Part shown: positions 8,494 to 16,847 of the stretch, piece by piece
Position numbering within the stretch: the first letter of the stretch is position 1
Layout of the letters: every line of letters starts with the position of its first letter
NCBI GenBank assembly: GCA_016789305.1
Contig: JAEURJ010000014.1
Span: 248,001-312,000, forward strand
From: Anaerolineales bacterium
GTDB taxonomy: Bacteria; Chloroflexota; Anaerolineae; Anaerolineales; Villigracilaceae
DNA length: 64,000 nucleotides
Direction: 5' to 3'
Notes under the pieces: model-generated
Seen by the model: the letters and a program-made list of their open reading frames with translations, nothing else
Told to the model about the DNA's origin: nothing
Databases searched by the model: none
Translations under genes and position numbers: made by a program

Positions 8494-8991
8494 ATGGCCA
8501 TGGCTTCTATGGAATTTAAAAGAAAAATCAAAAGAAGAAGAAACACTGAACAAGCCCAAAGTCTGGTTGAATTGGCTATTAGTCTTCCTGTTGTGCTGTT
8601 ATTAATGCTGGGCACCCTGGATTTTGGCATGGCAACCTATTCGTATCTAGTCATAAGAGATGCCGCTCAGGAAGGTGCCCTTTATGGTGCTATTAATCCA
8701 GACAACAACCTGGAAATAGAAAATCGCGCTCGATATATTTCACCAATCGATTCGGAAGCGCTTACATTTTCACCCGTTGAGCTAAGCAACAAAGATCTTG
8801 TAAAAGTCACAATTAAGACATCTGGAGATAACTGTCAAGGTATCACAGATGGAAAGGTCAATAGTATTACGGTAAATGTAACATACGACTACACACTAAT
8901 TATCCCTCTCGCAGAAATCATTGTAGGCTCAAACACAATTTCACTTGACGCGACCGCAACAAACGTGATCATACAACCGGTGTGTAGATGA
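8494..8991 (+). CDS. TadE-like pseudopilin
   Basis: A 165-aa protein whose basic N-terminus (EFKRKIKRRR) is followed by the TadE helix AQSLVELAISLPVVLLLM and LGTLDFGMATY. The C-terminal part is a small extracytoplasmic domain with two Cys residues (DNCQG and IQPVC), which could form a disulfide. The start lies one base after the previous stop, and the TGA overlaps the next ATG, so translation is coupled through the operon. Three in-frame ATGs (8494, 8500, 8509) make the exact N-terminus uncertain. Confidence 0.8.
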   Translation: MAMASMEFKRKIKRRRNTEQAQSLVELAISLPVVLLLMLGTLDFGMATYSYLVIRDAAQEGALYGAINPDNNLEIENRARYISPIDSEALTFSPVELSNKDLVKVTIKTSGDNCQGITDGKVNSITVNVTYDYTLIIPLAEIIVGSNTISLDATATNVIIQPVCR

Positions 8992-10274
8992 AAACAAAAA
9001 TTAAGAATAAGTCCATGATTTCAGAAAAGGGGCAGGCAGTAATCCTCATTGCACTTTCAATCGTCGGGCTGATCGGAGCCGCCGCGCTCGCCATCGATGG
9101 CGGCAGGGCATATATTGAAAAAAGCAGAGTTCAAAGCGCCGCGGATGCTGCTGCGCTTTCCGGTGCGTTAGCCAGGGTGGAACAACAGGATTGGCGTGGA
9201 TACGCCCTGGCAAGTGCGCTTTCGTATGGATACGACAACAACGGCGAGACGAACATTGTCGAGCTGAACACTCCTCCTGTGAGCGGTCCAAACAAGAACA
9301 ACCCCGAATATATACAAGTCATCGTTACATCACGAATCAACACATTCTTTGGCGGGATTATCGGCATATCTCAGATCACCGTATCATCCCAAGCTGTCTC
9401 GCAAACAAAACCAGCCGAATTTGGACAGATGTTTGATGGATATGCCCTTGTAAGCCTTGCCCCTACAAGTAAATGCGAGGAAGGAAAACAACGATCCTTT
9501 TGGATTCATGGAGAAGCAACAATATCACTGAAAGGTGGCGGGGTATTTGTTAATTCTGACAACCCAAATTGTGCTTTTATTGAGCAAGGCAGCGGGAGTG
9601 TCCGAATTATAGACGACAGCCCTTTTTCAATCGTCGGTGGCGCTTCAATACAAAAGCCGCAATTGCTTACCCCTTACCCGCCACAAACAGGTGCTATTCC
9701 CATTGGATACCCGCCGCCATTTCAAATGCCCCAAGTCGGCTGCGGAGATAAAATTGCCGAGGTCTCAGGCGGGACACTTGACATAAATGGTGTGCTGACA
9801 GATGCGACACTTTCGTCCGGAAATTGGGATGAAGATTTTCCACCGGAAGGAGTGACTTATCTCGAATCCGGAGTCTATTGCATTGGGGGAGATGTATTGG
9901 TTGAAGAGAGGAGTCTCATTGGCGACGGTGTAGTGCTTGTCATAAAAAATGGCAGCCTCCGATTTGCAGGAAGCGCTCTAATTCAACTTTCCGCCCCCAA
10001 AAGCGGTCCATTGGCCGGCCTGCTCCTTTATATGCCCCAACAAAACAGAAATAGGCTAACTCTTAATGGTAGTGAAGATTCATCATACCAAGGCACTATT
10101 CTCGCCCCGGGCGCTGATCTACATTTGAATGGTCCGGGATCACGTGAAGGGTTTCACAGTCAAATTATTGGATACTATGTAGAAGTTGATGGACAGGATA
10201 ACATTCAAATAATCTACCGAGATGACCAGAATTTTGACACGTTTAAGGTGCCTGAAATTCTGTTAAGCGATTAG
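8988..10274 (+). CDS. TadG-like surface protein with C-terminal beta-helix-like region
   Basis: A 428-aa protein. The N-terminus MISEKGQAVILIALSIVG is the TadG/Flp-like membrane anchor, followed by DGGRAYIEKSRVQSAADAAALSGA, a strongly conserved TadG helix. The remaining 280 residues are repetitive short strands (LNGVLTDATL, SLRFAGSALIQL, GTILAPGADLHLNG), reminiscent of polymer-forming or right-handed beta-helix domains attached to pilus-assembly proteins. Several Cys are present. Its ATG overlaps the preceding stop by ATGA. Likely an envelope-anchored structural protein; the exact role is inferred only. Confidence 0.75.
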   Translation: MKTKIKNKSMISEKGQAVILIALSIVGLIGAAALAIDGGRAYIEKSRVQSAADAAALSGALARVEQQDWRGYALASALSYGYDNNGETNIVELNTPPVSGPNKNNPEYIQVIVTSRINTFFGGIIGISQITVSSQAVSQTKPAEFGQMFDGYALVSLAPTSKCEEGKQRSFWIHGEATISLKGGGVFVNSDNPNCAFIEQGSGSVRIIDDSPFSIVGGASIQKPQLLTPYPPQTGAIPIGYPPPFQMPQVGCGDKIAEVSGGTLDINGVLTDATLSSGNWDEDFPPEGVTYLESGVYCIGGDVLVEERSLIGDGVVLVIKNGSLRFAGSALIQLSAPKSGPLAGLLLYMPQQNRNRLTLNGSEDSSYQGTILAPGADLHLNGPGSREGFHSQIIGYYVEVDGQDNIQIIYRDDQNFDTFKVPEILLSD

Positions 10275-10455
10275 GAACAACTTGCTGGGTATTTTGGCCT
10301 AACAAACACGAAACTTCTTGCATTTTTGTTAGCATTACAGAATACTTGCACTGACACAAGTTTGGACAACTTGTTATATAATTGTAAGGGGATTATTGAA
10401 GCGTACCATCAAGATATTATATTAATCGGTTTCAGTATTTAAAAAGGCGAGAAAG

Positions 10456-11142
10456 TTGACTATGAAAGAATTGATTAAAAAATTCAGGCTGAAATTATTT
10501 GCGGAAAAGAAGTATTCGCATCGATTTAGGCTTAATGCCAAAGCTCAAAGCATGGTTGAGGTTGCTGTTACACTTCCAATCCTTCTTTCTTTGTTTCTTG
10601 GCCTGGTTGAATTTGGGTTCATGTTAAACACATACCTTTCACTTCTTGATGCAACTCGATATGCCGCCCGACAATATAGCAACTCAAACCCGCTGACAGC
10701 CGCAGGTGATTCAAATCCATTATTCTTTTCAGGCGTTGCGGACGCTGTAGTTTTGAGTCTCGAGCCAGCCGACACAGCGGCACGTCAAATTCCTTTGGAT
10801 CCAACAATGGACGACATTCTGGTTTCCGCAATAAGCGTCGAAGTAGATGAAACTGCCGACCCGGATGTGATTCAAACCATAACACGCCACTCCAGCCCGG
10901 GAATTTTCTACAGCAAATACGGAAATGGATTCACTACGAAATACGAAGATGCGGAAATCGAAGCATACATGACCGCCAACGGGGCCGTGCCAGTTGATTC
11001 AGGAATCTTGATTGTTGAAATTAATTATAGTTACGAGGGTGTTCTCGGAATATCCACGATGTTCATCAATATGTTCGCGCCGGATAATCACATTATGATA
11101 TATGCATCCACGATCATGCCATTGGTATCAGTCAGGCCTTAG
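10456..11142 (+). CDS. TadE-like pseudopilin
   Basis: A 228-aa protein with a 35-residue basic N-terminal extension (KKFRLKLFAEKK), then the TadE helix QSMVEVAVTLPILLSLFLGLVEF with the conserved Glu. The C-terminal domain (VISVEVDET, ILIVEINYSY, MIYASTIMPL) is typical of TadE/F ectodomains. The TTG at 10456 has AAGG 9 nt upstream; the ATG at 10462 is the alternative. The 181-bp gap before it contains a TATAAT at 10377-10382 and is where a new transcript could start; I see nothing else there. Confidence 0.78.
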   Translation: MTMKELIKKFRLKLFAEKKYSHRFRLNAKAQSMVEVAVTLPILLSLFLGLVEFGFMLNTYLSLLDATRYAARQYSNSNPLTAAGDSNPLFFSGVADAVVLSLEPADTAARQIPLDPTMDDILVSAISVEVDETADPDVIQTITRHSSPGIFYSKYGNGFTTKYEDAEIEAYMTANGAVPVDSGILIVEINYSYEGVLGISTMFINMFAPDNHIMIYASTIMPLVSVRP

Positions 11143-11173
11143 ATGCCATCTGTCTAACGGAGAAGAAATTATT

Positions 11174-12826
11174 ATGAAGAAGAATTTAAGGAAATACGAG
11201 CGCGGCCAGGCGATCATCATCGTTGCCTTTGCCATTGTGGGCCTGGTTGCCATGGTGGGCCTGGTGACTGACACCGGCATGTTATTAATTAATTACGGCA
11301 AACTCAAACGCGGCGTGGACGCCGCATCTGTTGCAGCCGCACAACAATACCGCCTGCAAGGCAATGTGTTAAACACTGAAGCGCTCGAAAATGCAGCTTA
11401 CAACTTTCTACAACTAAACGACACCCCTGGAGTTACCAGCGTCACGGTTCACTCTTGCGATGTAAGTGATCCGCAAAGGCCTGCCCTATGTAACCCGATC
11501 GGGGGAGATGAAATAGACAACCGTAAATTGGTCGAGGTGACTGCATCGGCAGATGTTAGGTTTGGCTTTTTGAATGTGATCGGGATCGACAGTACCACCA
11601 TTACTGCCACCTCCGTTGGAGAGGCCGCAACCATTGATCTGGTCATGATCATCGATACATCCGCTTCCATGGCCTATGAGACTGGTTACGAGGCGGACAG
11701 CGCTGCACGACAAGTACCAGATTCGGATGATGACCCTTCGGTGTGCAACACTCACAACGACCCTACTGCCAATGACCCTCAGAGTTGCCAGCCAATGAAT
11801 CAGATCAAAGCTGTGGCACTCGATTTTCTAGAAACATTGTATTTCCCTTATGATCGGGTTGCAGTGGTTACAATGACCAGCCAAACTGCCGGCGGATCTC
11901 GATCTCCGGTCGAGTTACTCCCATTAACATCCGTAAAAGCCGATGTAGTTAACGCCATTTCTGATATTAAGGTGTTCGAACCACGGACCTGTGCAAGTGA
12001 TGAAAATACAAACCCGCAACCAGGAGCTTGTCTGTTTTACGATGGATCTGGAAGTTTTCTGGGACTGCCTTGCTGGATGTTTCAAGCTTATGCGACGGAT
12101 GGGTCCGGCCTCGCCGATCCTTCCTCCTGCCCGTCCAGCAACGTGGGTGGGACAATGGTTTTGGCACAGAACGCTTTAACGGGCAGCGGGGACCCAGCCA
12201 AACAGAGGCTGGATTCGTTTTGGGTAGTGGTCGCCTTGCTCGGCGGGCCGGCAAATTCTACTGACGCCAATGGCAGCTATCCGAATGGCTTCTGCCCCCG
12301 AAACACATTCTATCAACCGGAAGAAGCGGGCGGCCCTCGTGGTTACGCTTACTCCAGCCCAACCAGTTCAAGTGTGGCGTTACCAAGCGGAAAATCGCAA
12401 GGCCAATGTCGCGATATGTTCCCAACTGTTCGTCACTCTTCATCCGTCTCCCTTGTTGATTACACAAATCCATTTACAGGGCCGGAAGCTCAAGTATATC
12501 CCTATGACGCGGATGACTACGCCAGAGATATGGCTGATAATCTTGCTACTACGATCACTGGTACTGGTGTTACAATCTTCACCATTGGCCTCGGCGATCA
12601 GGTGACAACCATGAAATTCACCGATGCCAGCCAGCCAACAGCAGCCGGTATATCGCTTCTCAGGTACATTGCGGAATGTGCCGGCGAAGGCGTTAGCGAT
12701 TGCGAAACGCCAGTAGCAAACCCGCTGATCAACCACGGACAGTATTTCTTCGCACCGAACAGTGCGGCTCTTTCCGATATTTTCAAGAAAATTGCGAACA
12801 ATATCGCCACAAAAATTTCACAGTAG
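11174..12826 (+). CDS. TadG-like protein with von Willebrand factor A domain
   Basis: A 550-aa protein. MKKNLRKYERGQAIIIVAF is the TadG anchor, followed by KLKRGVDAASVAAAQQYR. From about residue 155 a VWA domain begins with LVMIIDTSASM, a complete D-x-S-x-S metal-ion-dependent adhesion site, and continues to IFTIGLGDQ near 470. Several cysteines lie in the inserted loops (CNTHNDP, GACLFYDG, CWMFQ). TadG-type VWA proteins sit in the envelope and help pili or surface structures adhere. An upstream in-frame ATG (11102) overlaps the previous gene; ATG 11174 has GGAGAAGAAATT upstream. Confidence 0.85.
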   Translation: MKKNLRKYERGQAIIIVAFAIVGLVAMVGLVTDTGMLLINYGKLKRGVDAASVAAAQQYRLQGNVLNTEALENAAYNFLQLNDTPGVTSVTVHSCDVSDPQRPALCNPIGGDEIDNRKLVEVTASADVRFGFLNVIGIDSTTITATSVGEAATIDLVMIIDTSASMAYETGYEADSAARQVPDSDDDPSVCNTHNDPTANDPQSCQPMNQIKAVALDFLETLYFPYDRVAVVTMTSQTAGGSRSPVELLPLTSVKADVVNAISDIKVFEPRTCASDENTNPQPGACLFYDGSGSFLGLPCWMFQAYATDGSGLADPSSCPSSNVGGTMVLAQNALTGSGDPAKQRLDSFWVVVALLGGPANSTDANGSYPNGFCPRNTFYQPEEAGGPRGYAYSSPTSSSVALPSGKSQGQCRDMFPTVRHSSSVSLVDYTNPFTGPEAQVYPYDADDYARDMADNLATTITGTGVTIFTIGLGDQVTTMKFTDASQPTAAGISLLRYIAECAGEGVSDCETPVANPLINHGQYFFAPNSAALSDIFKKIANNIATKISQ

Positions 12827-12853
12827 TATTAGTATGTGTATGGAGAATGTCCT

Positions 12854-14464
12854 ATGAAATCATCTTTATTCAGTAAAAACCAAAATTCGTCCCCGCCCAA
12901 AAGGGCGCAGGCAATGGTGGAATTTGCCCTGGTGCTGCCACTTCTCCTGGTGTTGATCATCGGGATCTTTGAATTTGGGCGGCTGTTCTACGCCTGGCTC
13001 ATCATTGAAAATTCCACGCGCTTCGGGATTCGCTATGCGACAGCCGGCAGTTATGACACCACCACTTGTACTGTGGACCTTCCGTGTGTCTCCAACCCGA
13101 GTTCACAAGATGAGATCAAGGATGCACGCCTGCCATCCATTATTCACGAAACAAAGAATGTGATCGTTGGTTTGTTCTATAACGACACCACCTATACCGA
13201 AGCTGACGATGAATATCTAAAAGTAACCGTATGTGCCGACGATCCCAACGCTTCTACAAGTAATTTTACCCGCCCCAAAATGGGTTCCAATATTTACGCC
13301 AGCTGCACCGGCGGCGATAATGCCGGCGATCCCGGCGACCAGGTATTTGTTGCCACCGATTATAACTTCCGGTTTATGGTTGCGCCCATCTTCAGCATCA
13401 ATACGGACAGCGTCCATATTGCCTCCTACCGTGCAGGATATAACGAAACATTCAAGATCGCTTCGATCGTTCAGGCACCCACCAACCCCTACCCCACCTC
13501 AAGCGGAAGTGACTGCGGATTTGCTGGAACTTGTACCTTCACACCTACTTCGACCCCCACAGATACAGACACGCCTACGCCAACCGATACACCCAGCGCA
13601 ACAGCGACAGACACAGCCACCTGGACTCCTACGAGTACTTCCACAGCCACATACACTTCCACCAATACGGCGACCCCAACCTTTACAAAGACCCCTACCG
13701 GCACTACTAGCTTTACACCTTCGCCGACCAATACAAGAACACAGACGTACACTCCGTCCAGTACATCCACGAGAACTCCAACAAAAACTTTCACACCCTC
13801 TAGTACTGCTACAAATACCTTTACGCCATCCAGTACTTCGACCAATACGACTACCTATACGCCATCCAGTACTTCGACGAGAACCTATACGCCATCCAGT
13901 ACCTCAACCAGGACTCCAACACAGACCCGCACCCCAACTCGAACCTTCACGCCGTCGAATACACCGACGAGGACTTTTACTCCATCGCAAACCTTTACGC
14001 CATCCAACACACCTACAAGGACCTTTACTCCGTCTCCAACTACCACTTTTACACCGTCTAACACAGCGACCAAAACCTTTACGCCGTCCAGTACCTCGAC
14101 AAGGACGCCTACGCAGACCTACACACCGTCCAATACGGCTACAAAGACATTCACACCGTCAAATACACCAACAAGGACACCGACACCTGCCAGCACGGCG
14201 ACCTTCACGCCTTCGAACACTCCAACCTGGACGCCTTCGAGGACACCGACATTCACACCGTCCAACACACCGACCTTCACGCCGTCCAATACACCTACAA
14301 AGACGCCAACTTGGACACCTTCCAGCACGCCGACCGCGACTTGGACACCGTCCAACACACCGACGAAAACATTCACCCCGTCGCCGTCGCCCAGTCCGTC
14401 GCCGACAAAGACACCGACAAGGACACCGACACAGACACCAACATTCACTTGTTCTGACTGCTAG
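12854..14464 (+). CDS. TadE-like protein with roughly 300-residue Thr/Pro/Ser stalk
   Basis: A 536-aa protein starting MKSSLFSK, with GGAG 8 nt upstream of the ATG; the GTG at 12836 would overlap the ribosome site. Residues 19-50 are a TadE helix ([19 protein letters not shown]). A globular ectodomain extends to about residue 225 and ends CGFAGTCTF. From about 228 to 530 there is a continuous repeat of Thr, Pro and Ser (units such as [13 protein letters not shown]), and the chain ends TCSDC. The stalk is probably extended and O-glycosylated, holding two terminal Cys at its tip. It closes the cluster and is followed by an intrinsic terminator. Confidence 0.82.
   Translation: MKSSLFSKNQNSSPPKRAQAMVEFALVLPLLLVLIIGIFEFGRLFYAWLIIENSTRFGIRYATAGSYDTTTCTVDLPCVSNPSSQDEIKDARLPSIIHETKNVIVGLFYNDTTYTEADDEYLKVTVCADDPNASTSNFTRPKMGSNIYASCTGGDNAGDPGDQVFVATDYNFRFMVAPIFSINTDSVHIASYRAGYNETFKIASIVQAPTNPYPTSSGSDCGFAGTCTFTPTSTPTDTDTPTPTDTPSATATDTATWTPTSTSTATYTSTNTATPTFTKTPTGTTSFTPSPTNTRTQTYTPSSTSTRTPTKTFTPSSTATNTFTPSSTSTNTTTYTPSSTSTRTYTPSSTSTRTPTQTRTPTRTFTPSNTPTRTFTPSQTFTPSNTPTRTFTPSPTTTFTPSNTATKTFTPSSTSTRTPTQTYTPSNTATKTFTPSNTPTRTPTPASTATFTPSNTPTWTPSRTPTFTPSNTPTFTPSNTPTKTPTWTPSSTPTATWTPSNTPTKTFTPSPSPSPSPTKTPTRTPTQTPTFTCSDC
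13537..14449 (+). repeat. low-complexity coding repeat encoding the Thr/Pro/Ser stalk
   Basis: Degenerate units around ACACCGTCCAATACACC recur for about 900 bp within the preceding gene. Long antisense Val/Gly-rich ORFs here are artefacts of this composition. The unit length is not uniform, so copy-number variation between strains is expected. Confidence 0.9.
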
Positions 14465-14476
14465 GTAAAAACAAAA

Positions 14477-14510
14477 AAACAAACACCCGCCATGAGGCGG
14501 GTGTTTGTTT
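14477..14510 (+). terminator. intrinsic terminator after the Tad-like cluster
   Basis: Perfect 15-bp arms (14477-14491 and 14496-14510, core CACCCGCC/GGCGGGTG) with a 4-nt ATGA loop and a T-rich right flank, just after the stalk gene stop. Confidence 0.9.
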
Positions 14511-14515
14511 TACGG

Positions 14516-14521
14516 TATAAT
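14516..14521 (+). promoter_or_regulatory. -10 box of the glmS ribozyme transcript
   Basis: GGTATAAT immediately after the terminator, about 47 nt upstream of the ribozyme cleavage site. No good -35 is visible because that position falls inside the terminator hairpin. Confidence 0.55.
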
Positions 14522-14565
14522 GCAAAAAACAGAAAGGAGGCAGCAACAGAATTTACCCGGGAAAG

Positions 14566-14785
14566 ACAGCGCATGGACTTGGCGTACTGCCAAGTTGACG
14601 AGGATGAGGGTTCTTCATCGCGAGATGAGGCCAAGCCTGCAAGTAAGATCGGCAGGTGAAAATCGAAAGATCAGCGGAAGCCCTTCGGGTATGCCACACC
14701 CGTCATTCTTTCCCTCCAAAGACGGCCCTGCTGCCAATGCCTGCGAGCGATCGCATGGACAAAAAGCAGGGAATGGCAAAACAAA
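14566..14785 (+). ncRNA. glmS ribozyme/riboswitch
   Basis: A self-cleaving leader sensing glucosamine-6-phosphate. Family marks: AGCGC with the expected cleavage after A14568; a hairpin ACTTGGC...GCCAAGT; the diagnostic core GTTGACGAGGATGAGG; the small hairpin CATCGCGAGATG; paired CCTGC/GCAGG; and a GC-rich P4-like region ending near GCAGGGAATGGC. It lies upstream of glmS on the same strand, the only known context for this class. The 3' boundary is approximate. Binding of GlcN6P would trigger cleavage and lower glmS expression. ORFs called through this stretch are spurious. Confidence 0.93.
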
Positions 14786-14789
14786 AATA

Positions 14790-14920
14790 TGTCATTGCGG
14801 GAGCAGTGTTTATCTGCTCGACATTTGCGCCGCACTGCGTTTGTTGCAGTGCAGGTGAGCAATCTCAATCATTAATATCGAGATTGCTTCGTCGGAAAGC
14901 ATATCCTCCTCGCAACGACA
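14790..14920. repeat. MITE/REP-like palindromic element between ribozyme and glmS
   Basis: Imperfect inverted termini (TGTCATTGCGGGAGCA and the complement of TCCTCGCAACGACA) enclose two nested hairpins: GCACTGC/GCAGTGC and GAGCAATCTC/GAGATTGCTTC. No coding potential. The shape matches small non-autonomous palindromic repeats. It separates the ribozyme from the glmS ribosome site. Confidence 0.65.
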
Positions 14921-14950
14921 AATCATTTTTAAACTCGGAGGATCCCTATT

Positions 14951-16792
14951 ATGTGTGGAATCGTCGGATATGTTGGCGCGCGTGACGCGACGCCTATTAT
15001 TCTTGGCGGCCTGAAAAGGCTCGAATACCGCGGCTATGATTCAGCCGGGGTAGCTGTTGTGAATGGCAATCAGATCGAGGTCAGGCGTGATGCGGGCAAG
15101 TTGTCGCAATTGGTCGACCTGGTAAGCAAATCCCCGCTCAAAGGCGCGCCGGGCATTGGTCACACGCGCTGGGCAACCCACGGAGCGCCATCGGTAAAGA
15201 ATGCGCACCCGCATCTTGGAAATTCGGGGCGCGTGGTCGTGGTTCACAATGGCATCGTGGAAAACTTCCTGGAACTCAGGGAGGAACTCACCAGCGAAGG
15301 CGTGACCTTTAACTCGGACACCGACACGGAAACCATCGTGCACCTTGCTGAACATCATATGGCCGGCGGACTTTCGCTCGAAGAAGCTGCGCGGCGCACG
15401 TTCAATCAGATCGATGGGGCCAATGTGGTGGTGTTGATCTCTGCTGATGAGCCCGATAAGATCGTCACTGCAAGGATCGGCAATGCGGGCGGCGTGGTGA
15501 TCGGCCTGGGTGAAGGTGAGAATTTTATCGCTTCTGACATCCCCGCCATTTTGGATCACACACGCAAGGTGATTTTTTTGGAATCGCGCCAGATGGCTGT
15601 GGTGACAAAAGACAGCGTGCGAATCGAAACCATTGACGGCGGGGAGGTAAAGCCTGAAATCCATACGATCTCGTATGATGCTGTTTCCGCCGAAAAAGGC
15701 GAATATCGTCACTTTATGCAAAAGGAAATTCACGAGCAGGTGCGCGCGCTGACCGATACGCTCGCGGGTCGTGTTGATTTTCAGGAAGGGCGCATCCGCC
15801 TGCCTGAATTGAAATTGACTCCCGAACTGGCAAAACGCATTCAGCGAATCTACATCACTGCATGCGGCACGGCGGCTTATGCGGGCATGGTCGGAAAATA
15901 TTTGATCGAAAAGATCGCGCGCATCCCGGTGGAAGTGGTCATCGCATCCGAGTTCCGTTACAGCGATCCCATAGTGGATGAAAATACAGTGGTTCTGGCC
16001 ATCTCACAATCCGGAGAAACAGCCGATACGCTTGCCGCCATGGAAGAGGGCCGCCGCAAAGGTGCGATCATTTGGAGCATTGTCAATGCGGTGGGTTCGC
16101 AGGCCATGCGCGTTTCAGACGGAAGTATCTCGATGCAGACCGGTCCTGAAATTGGTGTGGCCTCCACCAAGGCTTTCACTGCCCCGCTTGTGGATCAATA
16201 CATGCTGGCAATTTTGCTGGCGGACATGCGCGGAACCTTGGATGAAACGAATCGCAGGGAATTGGTGGCGGATTTACGCCTCATCCCCGACCTGGCCGGG
16301 CGCGTGCTCGACAGGGAACCCGAAGTTGAGAAAATTGCCCACGAACTAAAAGACATCAAGGGTTGCCTGTATCTTGGCCGCGGCATCAACATGCCCATCG
16401 CCTACGAAGGTGCATTGAAACTGAAAGAGATTTCGTACATCCACGCCGAGGGATATCCCGCCGGCGAAATGAAGCATGGACCCATCGCCCTGATCGACGA
16501 GGAAATGCCTGTGCTGTGCCTTGCTCCGCAGGACCCGTGGCACGAGAAGATGATCTCGCAGATCCAGCAGGCAAAGGCGCGCGGAGGCATGGTCATTGCT
16601 GTCGCCACTGAAGGCGATGAACTGGTGGCAGGCATGGCAGATCATGTGATGTGGATTCCCAAAACACCGTGGATGCTCTCGCCCATCATCACCGTCTTCC
16701 CCTTGCAGATGCTGGCTTATCACATCGCCGCCACCCGCGGCCTGGACGTGGATCAGCCAAGAAACCTGGCAAAATCAGTCACGGTTGAATAA
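14951..16792 (+). CDS. glmS: glutamine-fructose-6-phosphate aminotransferase (isomerizing)
   Basis: Makes glucosamine-6-phosphate from fructose-6-phosphate and glutamine, feeding UDP-GlcNAc and MurA. The 613-aa protein has the full architecture: N-terminal class II amidotransferase with catalytic Cys2 (MCGIVGYVGARD), HTRWATHG and the loop NGIVENF; two SIS domains with SQSGETADT and GVASTKAFTAPL; and the C-terminal QPRNLAKSVTVE tail. The start has GGAGG 9 nt upstream. Expression should be controlled by the upstream ribozyme. The gene ends in a strong terminator. Confidence 0.98.
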   Translation: MCGIVGYVGARDATPIILGGLKRLEYRGYDSAGVAVVNGNQIEVRRDAGKLSQLVDLVSKSPLKGAPGIGHTRWATHGAPSVKNAHPHLGNSGRVVVVHNGIVENFLELREELTSEGVTFNSDTDTETIVHLAEHHMAGGLSLEEAARRTFNQIDGANVVVLISADEPDKIVTARIGNAGGVVIGLGEGENFIASDIPAILDHTRKVIFLESRQMAVVTKDSVRIETIDGGEVKPEIHTISYDAVSAEKGEYRHFMQKEIHEQVRALTDTLAGRVDFQEGRIRLPELKLTPELAKRIQRIYITACGTAAYAGMVGKYLIEKIARIPVEVVIASEFRYSDPIVDENTVVLAISQSGETADTLAAMEEGRRKGAIIWSIVNAVGSQAMRVSDGSISMQTGPEIGVASTKAFTAPLVDQYMLAILLADMRGTLDETNRRELVADLRLIPDLAGRVLDREPEVEKIAHELKDIKGCLYLGRGINMPIAYEGALKLKEISYIHAEGYPAGEMKHGPIALIDEEMPVLCLAPQDPWHEKMISQIQQAKARGGMVIAVATEGDELVAGMADHVMWIPKTPWMLSPIITVFPLQMLAYHIAATRGLDVDQPRNLAKSVTVE

Positions 16793-16796
16793 ATAA

Positions 16797-16831
16797 AAAG
16801 AGACCCAGTTGATAATCAACTGGGTCTCTTT
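16797..16831. terminator. bidirectional intrinsic terminator
   Basis: Perfect 16-bp arms 16797-16812 and 16816-16831 (core GACCCAGTTGA) with a TAA loop, between convergent glmS and the KAS III-like gene. A- and T-tracts on both sides. Confidence 0.92.
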
Positions 16832-16847
16832 GATTCCGGTAAATTGA

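Noticed and set aside
10297..10334. GCCTAAC...GTTAGC pair after the TadG-like gene, resembling an attC core
   Set aside because: Only 38 bp apart, with no L boxes and no similarity to sites A-D; more likely a plain hairpin.
13489..14482. Long minus-strand Val/Gly-rich and Arg-rich ORFs opposite the stalk gene, and a 411-aa alternative plus frame
   Set aside because: Products of the Thr/Pro/Ser repeat composition; no start signals, and the TadE frame explains the region.
14505..14985. ORFs across the interval upstream of glmS
   Set aside because: They run through the glmS ribozyme and palindromic element, with no ribosome sites or family similarity.
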